Origin: Sediminibacterium sp.
GTDB lineage: Bacteria > Bacteroidota > Bacteroidia > Chitinophagales > Chitinophagaceae
DNA length: 12,194 nt
Assembly: GCA_017987615.1 (NCBI GenBank)
Contig: JAGNTI010000025.1
Span: 1-12,194 of the forward strand
Direction of reading: 5' to 3'
Shown here piece after piece: positions 6,159 to 12,194 of this stretch. Positions within the stretch are counted from its first letter, which is position 1, and every line of letters starts with the position of its first letter. Below the pieces are notes generated by a model, which searched no databases, was not told where the DNA came from, and was given only the letters and a program-made list of their open reading frames with translations. A program made the translations under genes and the position numbers.

Positions 6159-7806
6159 ACATACTAGGATGCATTTCATCCCAACCAGTTGCATCTTGAT
6201 ACGCTTTTGCAATTCTTAAAATACTTGCTTCGTCATAAAGCTTTCCAACAAAGCTGATGCCTACCGGTAAATTGTTTCGCTTATCAAATCCTACAGGCAC
6301 ACATACCACAGGGTTTCCAGTTAAGTTAGTTATGGCTGATTGATTACCATCTCCTCGGGATGGACAAATAATAGCATCGAATGGTGCAATCGCTTCATTA
6401 ACATTTTTCATGAGTAAAAAGCGGTGGCGCTGCGCGTTTACATATTCTACAGCTGGTACAAAACGAGCTGTTCTAAACTGATTGGGCCAATCATTTTTTG
6501 TTTGACGCGTAAGAACATCATCTTGGTTAGAACGGGTAAGATCATCAAATTGTGCAGCACACTCTACTCCAATAACAACGTCCATAATATTAAATGTATA
6601 CACGCCGCTATCCGGAAAATTTACTGGAATTAAAGTAGCGCCCATTTTTTCAAACGCTTTTAAAGCGGCCCATTCTGCTCTTGTTGTGTCTTTAATTTTA
6701 TCAAAATAATTTTTTGCGTAAGCTATACGGTAATTTTTAATTGGCTTTACCGCGTCATAATTAAAAGGCATATTTACCGCAGACAAATCTTTTCCATCAG
6801 TGCCATGCAAATAATTAAACACAACCGCTGCGTCTGCAGCTGATCTACAAATAGGGCCAACTTTATCCAAACTATAACTTAAAGCCATAGCACCTGACCT
6901 GCTTATCGTTCCAAATGTGGGCCTTAATCCAGTAGCACCACAGGTTGTAGAAGGCGAAACAATACTGCCCCAGGTTTCGGTACCAATTGCAAAAGGCACG
7001 AGACCTGCAACCGTTGCAGACGTTGATCCTGCAGATGAACCAGAAGACCCATATTTTAAATTCCACGGATTTTTAGTGCGCCCTCCATACCAGTAATCAC
7101 CCATAGCAAGCGCACCGAGTGTAAATTTTGCCACAAGCACTGCGCCTGCTTCTTTTAGTTTTGTATACACGTAAGCATCTTCGTCTATCATTTGATTTTT
7201 ATAAGGCTCGGCGCCCCAGGTTGTTTTGGTACCCTTTACTGCAAATAAATCTTTAAGACCATAAGGGATGCCATGAAGGAGTCCACGATATTTTCCTGCA
7301 GCAATTTCAGCGTCTGCTTGTTTAGCCTGGTCAAGTGCGAGGTCTTCAGTTAAGCTAATTAAACACTGTAAAGTATCGCCATATTTTTTGATGCGCTCAA
7401 TAAAAAAAGAGGTAAGCGCCACTGATGTTATTTTATTATTTTTTACTAGATAGGCTAATTGTTCGATCGAATAAAATGCAAGATCATTTTTATTTACAGG
7501 AAGAGTAGCTGCAATTGAAGGACCCCATTTAACCGGCTGCTGCACTGTATTAAACTTCATGCCAGGCACAACGGGTGTTTGCCACATGCTTAGCGGCGTC
7601 GCATTATTTAAAGTAAGCTTGTGCATACTTTTATAATTGTATAAATTATCTTTTACATCGGAGTAAAGCGTATCAATTTCTTTTTGACTAAAAGTCAAAT
7701 CAAAAACCTTTGCTACACTATTTAAATCAGACTTACTAATTGTGCTGTCTTGTGCTGTTGACACAATAGATAACAACAATAAAACAATAGGTAAAACTTT
7801 TTTCAT
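6151..7806 (-). CDS. Secreted amidase-signature family hydrolase
   Basis: The protein has 551 residues with a Sec signal peptide (MKKVLPIVLLLLSIVSTAQ, probable cleavage after A18), so it should act in the periplasm or outside. Residues ~110-545 are an amidase-signature domain with its Ser-cisSer-Lys triad: K185 in YGLKDLFAVKG, the cis-Ser in YGSSGSSAGS (S254 by alignment to FAAH Ser217), and nucleophile S281 in GTETWGSIVSPS, followed by CGATGLRPTFG. Such enzymes hydrolyse carboxamide bonds; the substrate cannot be read from sequence. W279 replaces the residue before the GS of the nucleophile loop, usually Gly, Asp or Asn. It is the last gene of the sialic acid operon, starting 3 bases after the epimerase stop, which suggests action on an amide-containing glycan or peptide substrate, but this is inference. 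GatA is excluded by the signal peptide and context. Confidence 0.9.
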   Translation of the reverse strand: MKKVLPIVLLLLSIVSTAQDSTISKSDLNSVAKVFDLTFSQKEIDTLYSDVKDNLYNYKSMHKLTLNNATPLSMWQTPVVPGMKFNTVQQPVKWGPSIAATLPVNKNDLAFYSIEQLAYLVKNNKITSVALTSFFIERIKKYGDTLQCLISLTEDLALDQAKQADAEIAAGKYRGLLHGIPYGLKDLFAVKGTKTTWGAEPYKNQMIDEDAYVYTKLKEAGAVLVAKFTLGALAMGDYWYGGRTKNPWNLKYGSSGSSAGSTSATVAGLVPFAIGTETWGSIVSPSTTCGATGLRPTFGTISRSGAMALSYSLDKVGPICRSAADAAVVFNYLHGTDGKDLSAVNMPFNYDAVKPIKNYRIAYAKNYFDKIKDTTRAEWAALKAFEKMGATLIPVNFPDSGVYTFNIMDVVIGVECAAQFDDLTRSNQDDVLTRQTKNDWPNQFRTARFVPAVEYVNAQRHRFLLMKNVNEAIAPFDAIICPSRGDGNQSAITNLTGNPVVCVPVGFDKRNNLPVGISFVGKLYDEASILRIAKAYQDATGWDEMHPSMFK

Positions 7807-7809
7807 ACA

Positions 7810-9003
7810 TTATATATTAATACTTTTTAAATGTTGATTTAGCATCATAAAGCAAAGCCATTCTTGTCTGGGTAAATGAAACGGCCCTTTAAATAAATTA
7901 CCTTTTGCTGTTTGGGCGAGTGTTCCGTCACGGTGTAAATAGCCAAACCATTCGCCATGTTCTTTATCATGAAATTTACTGTATGCATAATCATGTACTT
8001 GTTTGTGCATTTCTGCGTAGCGTTCTTCTCCGGTTAATAAATAAGCCATGAGCGTGGCAATAATGGTTTCATTGTGTGGCCACCAAAATTTCATATCCTG
8101 CCAATACTCTTGTACCGGCTTATTATACACATCTCTAAAATATAAAAGACCGCCATGTTTTTCATCCCAACCTCGCTTCCACATGTAATCAATCATTTTA
8201 CAACCAAGCGCAATTAACCTCGGGTCATTGTTACGATACTTGGCTTCCTCTAAAATAAACCAACCACCTTCTATCGCATGACCAGGATTTAAGGTTCTGC
8301 CATCAATATGATCAATGATAGAACCATCAGGTGCCACTTGTTCCATTACACACTCAATATCATCTTTAACAAAATACTTTTCGATGGTATCAATCCATCC
8401 ATCAATAAGGTCATCGCAACGAGGATCACCAATGGTATCACGGAGTTGCTGAGCGGTGTTCATCAATATCATAGGCACACCAATACCAATACTAGGTCTT
8501 TCCCCAGAAAATTTAGGTGGCAAAATACCGGGCGTTGTAGCATAGTCGAGGCATTTTGTAAATATCTTTCGTGCATTATTAGCTGCTTCTTCATCGCCAC
8601 TGGCTTTTGCATAAGCAGCAGCCGCAATCACATAAAAGGTTTCAGAAAAAAAGTAACGACGCTTTCTAATCGGCGTTCCATCTCGCATTACATGAAAAAA
8701 CATTTGACCATCTGTGTCAAAACAATGCTTGTTTAAAAAATCGTACCCAAGTTTTGCACCATCCAACCACTCTTGTTTTTTTTCGATGGTATTGTATAAT
8801 GTAGATAATGTCCAAACAGCCCTTCCCTGAATCCAAACGGCTTTATCATCGTCAATTAAAGATCCATCTGCGTCACGCATAAATAAAAACCCTCCATGCT
8901 CCTGATCGTAAGATCTTGGAAACCAAAATGGAATGGTATCTTCTAGTAATTGATGCTTATAAAATGTAGCGAGTGCTTCAAGTTGTTCTTGAGTATACAT
9001 CAT
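7810..9003 (-). CDS. N-acylglucosamine 2-epimerase (AGE / renin-binding-protein type)
   Basis: This 397-residue cytoplasmic alpha/alpha-barrel enzyme should interconvert N-acetylmannosamine and N-acetylglucosamine. Diagnostic segments are RSYDQEHGGF, WIQGRAVWTLS, SETFYVIAAAAYA, NPGHAIEGGW, WWPHNETI and GPFHLPRQEW. The catalytic histidines H242 and H376 are 134 residues apart, exactly as in human AGE (His248/His382). In Bacteroides fragilis the nan operon uses this eukaryote-like AGE in place of the proteobacterial NanE, and the same solution is seen here: the upstream genes encode sialic acid lyase, mutarotase and transporter. It would turn the ManNAc released by the lyase into GlcNAc for the Nag pathway, which is not in this window. 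It begins 11 bases after the transporter stop; either of two adjacent ATG codons could be the start. Cellobiose 2-epimerase is a more distant alternative. Confidence 0.9.
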   Translation of the reverse strand: MMYTQEQLEALATFYKHQLLEDTIPFWFPRSYDQEHGGFLFMRDADGSLIDDDKAVWIQGRAVWTLSTLYNTIEKKQEWLDGAKLGYDFLNKHCFDTDGQMFFHVMRDGTPIRKRRYFFSETFYVIAAAAYAKASGDEEAANNARKIFTKCLDYATTPGILPPKFSGERPSIGIGVPMILMNTAQQLRDTIGDPRCDDLIDGWIDTIEKYFVKDDIECVMEQVAPDGSIIDHIDGRTLNPGHAIEGGWFILEEAKYRNNDPRLIALGCKMIDYMWKRGWDEKHGGLLYFRDVYNKPVQEYWQDMKFWWPHNETIIATLMAYLLTGEERYAEMHKQVHDYAYSKFHDKEHGEWFGYLHRDGTLAQTAKGNLFKGPFHLPRQEWLCFMMLNQHLKSINI

Positions 9004-9014
9004 ACAATATAAAT

Positions 9015-10235
9015 TTAAGCCGCGGCTTGTTTAGGTTTTAAAAATGCCAACTGTACGGCAATAACAGCCGCTACAATAATAGCAAGTGCTGCAAAGTCTC
9101 TATTTAAATTGCCCGCATCGGTGGACTTTCCTAAATAATCTGTAATAACAGCGCCAGCAAAAATGCCGGCCGTATTTAAAAAGCCGTACGCCGTTGCCCT
9201 ACTATTAGCTGGTACAAATTGACATAAAATAGGCATATTGTTGGTATCAAACATGCCAAAACCAAAGCCAAACATGGATGCTGCCAAAAAAACAACTGCA
9301 ATTGAATTGCTAAATCCAAGTAGCAGTAGCGCTGGTATCATTAGCGACAATCCAATCGCGCCAATGTATATCCGTGCCCTTATATTTTGTTGCACCCACT
9401 TATCAGAAAAATAACCACCCACGATTACGCCAAACAAAGACGACAATGAAATAGAAATGGTTGTTAACGGACCCGCCAGAGACATGTCTATATGCAGTTT
9501 ATCGGCAATTAAAGTGGGTGCCCAATTTTTAATAGCCCAACCAGGAAAACTAGGAACCGCAAAGTATAAAATGATAATCCAAAAAGAAAAAGATGTAAGA
9601 AGCCCCGAAACACTTTTAAAAACAGACTGGTATCCTTTTTGCGCCTTATCTAGTATTTCCCTTTTAATATTATCCTGCAAAAAAATAACCAACACGAGTG
9701 CGTATAGCATACCAAAGCCACCAAAAAACATAAAGGTATATTGCCATGAAAATAATTTAGCTACCGTTGCGCCAAAGCCGCCAAGTGCCTGACCCATGTA
9801 TATACCAGACATATGAAGCCCAACAGCCAAGGATCTGGTTTTATCAGAATGGTAATCGGCAATTAATGATAAGCCAGCTGGGATATATAGTGCTTCACTT
9901 AATCCCATAAGGGCTCTTAACCAGTACAGTTCATTAAATGTTGTAGCAAAGCCCATGGCAAATGTTACCAACGACCACACAAATAAACTACCAATAATGA
10001 GTCCTTTTCGATTGATACGATCAGCAATCATTCCAGAAAATGAACTCATAGAACCGTACACCCATAAAAACACAGCCATTAAATAACCATAATTAGTTGC
10101 TTGTTGCAATTCTGTAATATCGAGTTGCATAGATGGACGCATGGTTGCAATCATTTGGCGGTCCATATAATTTAAAAGCGCCACCACCCATAAAAGGCCC
10201 ACTACAATCCAAGGATATTTTTTTGATTCAGTCAT
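9015..10235 (-). CDS. nanT: MFS transporter, probable sialic acid (N-acetylneuraminate) importer, NanT-like
   Basis: This is a 12-helix major facilitator protein of 406 residues. The N-terminal WIVVGLLWVVALLNYMDRQ and the loop 2-3 motif GMIADRINRKGL are typical of the anion:cation symporter / NanT-like branch; charged DNIKREILDKAQKG forms the central loop. Specificity is inferred from position between a NanM-like mutarotase and the sialic acid epimerase, matching the nanLET arrangement of Bacteroides. I chose the ATG at 10233-10235, which follows the kelch stop codon by 2 bases (TAAGAATG). An upstream in-frame ATG at 10260-10262 would overlap the kelch gene by 25 bases and add MGWCYKKIR, which looks unlike a transporter N-terminus. 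A hexuronate or other acidic sugar substrate remains possible. Confidence 0.88.
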   Translation of the reverse strand: MTESKKYPWIVVGLLWVVALLNYMDRQMIATMRPSMQLDITELQQATNYGYLMAVFLWVYGSMSSFSGMIADRINRKGLIIGSLFVWSLVTFAMGFATTFNELYWLRALMGLSEALYIPAGLSLIADYHSDKTRSLAVGLHMSGIYMGQALGGFGATVAKLFSWQYTFMFFGGFGMLYALVLVIFLQDNIKREILDKAQKGYQSVFKSVSGLLTSFSFWIIILYFAVPSFPGWAIKNWAPTLIADKLHIDMSLAGPLTTISISLSSLFGVIVGGYFSDKWVQQNIRARIYIGAIGLSLMIPALLLLGFSNSIAVVFLAASMFGFGFGMFDTNNMPILCQFVPANSRATAYGFLNTAGIFAGAVITDYLGKSTDAGNLNRDFAALAIIVAAVIAVQLAFLKPKQAAA

Positions 10236-10237
10236 TC

Positions 10238-11383
10238 TTATTTTTTTATAGCACCAACCCAAATTTTAGGCGTTCTAATTCCAGGTTTTATTTCACCAGC
10301 AGGTAAATATATTTTATTGTTGTTGATAAATGCATGTGTTGTAACCGGAGCGGTAAAACTAAGTTGGGCATATGGACCCCAGGTATTTGACACAGGATTA
10401 TATTTGAGCACGTCTTTACTAAATCCTGGATGTGTTTTTTGTAAATTATTTTTGATACTAGTTAGTTCCTTTTTTATAGTTGTGTCTGAAGTGGCAGCAA
10501 TTTTTGCAGCCAATAGTTCTACTTCATGAAAAACAACAATTTTATCACCCCCAATAAATAAAATACTACTATCATTTGTTGTAACGGCAGTTGCTGCTGA
10601 TACCGTTTCAGGTAGTTTTGCTTTTTCGTACCAGGTATTGTTTTCAATATCCCAGGCAAATACCTGATTGTAAATTTTACTAATCCCATCAGCCTCTTTA
10701 CAGCGGCCACCCATTATATACACTTGTCCATTTAGTAAAGATGCAGCAGCAAAACTTGTAGGCTGCGGCATGTCAGAAACATGTTTCCACCCTGCTGTTA
10801 TTTTATCAAAATAAAGTGCCCATACATTATCAGAAACACCTTTACTATTAGCGCCACCAAAAACATATAGGGCAGCATTTGAAGCAACTGCTACCGCATT
10901 TGTAAGTGCTTCGGGTAAACTAGGCCATGTAATTACTTCAAAGCCACTAGCGCCATGCTTTTTTTGAATACTGTAAACTGTATTAATAGCCCCGGTTTCG
11001 TTTTCACCACCTGCATACATAATTTTATCAGGTGTTTGAGCAATCGCAGCATAAGAAACATTTGAAGGCAGCTTGAACGATGCAGTATGAAAAAGCGAAT
11101 CGTTATACATACTATACACAAATACATCATTATAGTATTTTTTTGTTCCACCTTCCCAAGGTAGGCCTGCAGGAAAATTATTACCACCTCCAATCATGAA
11201 TTGATCTCCAATAATGCCAGTAATAATTCCAGACAATCCCATATTTGATTGCTCCATATTTATTGTCGGCAATACACCAGCTTCATGCCATACAATGGGC
11301 TGCTGGTATTTTTGTTGAGCAATACTTGCATAACAAAAGCAAACACCAATTGCTAGCAATAAATATTTATGAAAATTTTGCAC
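10238..11383 (-). CDS. nanM: NanM-like kelch mutarotase (N-acetylneuraminate epimerase, cyclically permuted family)
   Basis: The protein has 381 residues with a Sec signal peptide (MQNFHKYLLLAIGVCFCYASIAQ), so it should be periplasmic. Kelch-type repeats run through the rest: MIGGGNNFP, MYAGGENETG, YVFGGANSKG, YIMGGRCKE, LFIGGDK and YLPAGEIKPG, consistent with a six-bladed beta-propeller. The order of motifs matches the cyclically permuted mutarotase family related to E. coli NanM, which speeds conversion of alpha- to beta-N-acetylneuraminate. A helical insertion (VELLAAKIAATSDTTIKKEL region, ~residues 285-320) sits in the last blades, as is usual in this family. It lies 5 bases after the lyase stop and 2 bases before the transporter start, placing it between release of sialic acid and uptake. 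Alpha-anomer release by a sialidase outside the window is assumed. Confidence 0.88.
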   Translation of the reverse strand: MQNFHKYLLLAIGVCFCYASIAQQKYQQPIVWHEAGVLPTINMEQSNMGLSGIITGIIGDQFMIGGGNNFPAGLPWEGGTKKYYNDVFVYSMYNDSLFHTASFKLPSNVSYAAIAQTPDKIMYAGGENETGAINTVYSIQKKHGASGFEVITWPSLPEALTNAVAVASNAALYVFGGANSKGVSDNVWALYFDKITAGWKHVSDMPQPTSFAAASLLNGQVYIMGGRCKEADGISKIYNQVFAWDIENNTWYEKAKLPETVSAATAVTTNDSSILFIGGDKIVVFHEVELLAAKIAATSDTTIKKELTSIKNNLQKTHPGFSKDVLKYNPVSNTWGPYAQLSFTAPVTTHAFINNNKIYLPAGEIKPGIRTPKIWVGAIKK

Positions 11384-11388
11384 GTTTA

Positions 11389-12194
11389 TTACTTTGGAAT
11401 TTTTGAAGCATAGGCACTAAATCCTAAAGCATCTACATCGGCACTAAAGAGTTCAAATTGCGCATCCGTCATATTTGAAATTGGAAGTCTAAATTCACCA
11501 CAATCCAATCCAATTTTTTTCATGTATGCTTTTCCAGTTGCAATTCCACCATATTTACCTAAAAGCCTAATCATATCAATCGATTGCTGTTGAAGCGCAC
11601 GCGCAGCTTCCAAATTATTGTTATTATACGCGTCTATTAAAGCCATGTATAATGGAGCTGCGTAATTATAAGTACTACCCACAGCTCCTTTAGCGCCAAG
11701 CACTAACGCAGATAACATATTTTCATCTCTACCCCAAAGCATATCGTACTTGCCATTTGCAAAACGCATACAAGACAAATAATCCATAAAATCTTCGTGG
11801 GTATACTTAATGCCCGCAAAATTGTCAAGTTTGCCATGCACTGCTTGCAACAATTCATACATAGTAATATTTACACCTGTCAAAACCGGAATATGATAAT
11901 AGTAAAATGCTAAATCAGGAACGGCTTCTCCAATTTCGATACAAGCTTTAGCGAGTATATTGGCATTTGCTGGCTTAAAATAAAATGGCGTTGTAAATGC
12001 AACAGCCCTTAGTCCAATTGTTTTTGCATAGAGGGCTAAATCTTTGCAATCGGCAATGCAAGTGCCACCTAAAAATGGAATCACAGTAAAATTTGGATTA
12101 TCACCCACCGCAGTGGCCCAAGCCTTCATCACCAACTTTTTTTCTTCGAGTGTCAATGAAACGCCTTCTCCTGTTGAGCCACAAATAAATGCAC
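11389..12194 (-). CDS. nanA: N-acetylneuraminate lyase (DHDPS/NAL family), 5' end outside window
   Basis: The open frame runs off the right edge; the first visible residues are AFICGSTGEGVSLTLEEKK, with the GSTGE motif that binds the substrate carboxylate in this aldolase family. About 268 residues are present, so roughly 35-40 are missing compared with the usual ~305. YYYHIPVLTG supplies the catalytic tyrosine (codon at 11896-11898), and FAGIKYTHEDF carries the Schiff-base lysine (codon at 11806-11808). WGRDENMLSALVLGAKGAVGSTYNY follows as in NanA proteins. The enzyme cleaves N-acetylneuraminate to ManNAc and pyruvate. The downstream mutarotase, transporter and AGE epimerase strongly favour lyase over dihydrodipicolinate synthase. 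A TTG at 12154-12156 could be mistaken for a start but is an internal leucine. Confidence 0.9.
   Translation of the reverse strand, partial: AFICGSTGEGVSLTLEEKKLVMKAWATAVGDNPNFTVIPFLGGTCIADCKDLALYAKTIGLRAVAFTTPFYFKPANANILAKACIEIGEAVPDLAFYYYHIPVLTGVNITMYELLQAVHGKLDNFAGIKYTHEDFMDYLSCMRFANGKYDMLWGRDENMLSALVLGAKGAVGSTYNYAAPLYMALIDAYNNNNLEAARALQQQSIDMIRLLGKYGGIATGKAYMKKIGLDCGEFRLPISNMTDAQFELFSADVDALGFSAYASKIPK

Noticed and set aside
8308..8736. A 142-codon + strand open frame inside the epimerase gene.
   Set aside because: It lies wholly antisense to a well-conserved gene, and its translation resembles no family I know. The 108-codon frame at 949-1275 (-) was rejected on the same grounds.
10236..10262. 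A longer MFS start overlapping the kelch gene by 25 bases.
   Set aside because: The ATG at 10235 sits 2 bases after the kelch stop, matches the tight spacing of the operon, and gives a normal transporter N-terminus.
12154..12156. TTG as the start of the N-acetylneuraminate lyase.
   Set aside because: The frame stays open to the window edge and encodes the conserved AFICGSTGE segment, so the true start lies outside.

Overview
The window looks like a piece of a Bacteroidota chromosome. It is AT-rich, lacks clear Shine-Dalgarno sites, and its protein families are ones I associate with this phylum: a DUF1501 protein with a membrane cytochrome c partner, VF530, a marine/freshwater-type proteorhodopsin, and a renin-binding-protein-type epimerase in a sialic acid operon. 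A freshwater or marine member of the Chitinophagales/Saprospirales side is my best guess, not a demonstrated assignment. I see no rRNA, tRNA, insertion sequence, integrase or CRISPR array. Apart from one 324-base intergenic region the window is almost entirely coding.

Left part (1-1762, + strand): the 3' end of a DUF1501 protein, followed 2 bases later by a membrane protein that joins a DUF2231-like helical domain, a planctomycete-type cytochrome c domain (CYSCH at residues 170-174) and C-terminal leucine-rich repeats. Next (1805-2663) come two small housekeeping-type genes, divergent from each other: a VF530-family DNA-binding protein (-) and an RluE-like rRNA pseudouridine synthase (+).

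Middle (2660-5807): a phototrophy cassette on the - strand. A green-type proton-pumping proteorhodopsin (4767-5483) is transcribed first. A strong intrinsic terminator follows, then a 672-residue fusion of lycopene beta-cyclase (CrtY) and beta-carotene 15,15'-dioxygenase (Blh). The fusion carries the last two steps of retinal synthesis, lycopene to beta-carotene to retinal, on one polypeptide. The rhodopsin has a glycine (G135) where classical green proteorhodopsin has Phe152. This is the opening through which xanthorhodopsin-type pumps contact a carotenoid antenna, so this pump may harvest light through a carotenoid as well. The 324-base region upstream of the rhodopsin holds candidate promoters in both directions and a set of TTTGTTTA-like octamers spaced in multiples of 26 bases.

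Right part (5808-12194): a DUF1801 protein (+) converges on a tightly packed - strand operon that reads N-acetylneuraminate lyase (5' end outside the window), secreted NanM-like kelch mutarotase, NanT-like MFS transporter, N-acylglucosamine 2-epimerase, secreted amidase. Gaps are 5, 2, 11 and 3 bases. The first four make a coherent route: periplasmic anomer conversion of sialic acid, uptake, cleavage to ManNAc and pyruvate, and epimerisation to GlcNAc. The amidase is the unexplained member. Together the window suggests a heterotroph that scavenges amino sugars and supplements its energy with light.
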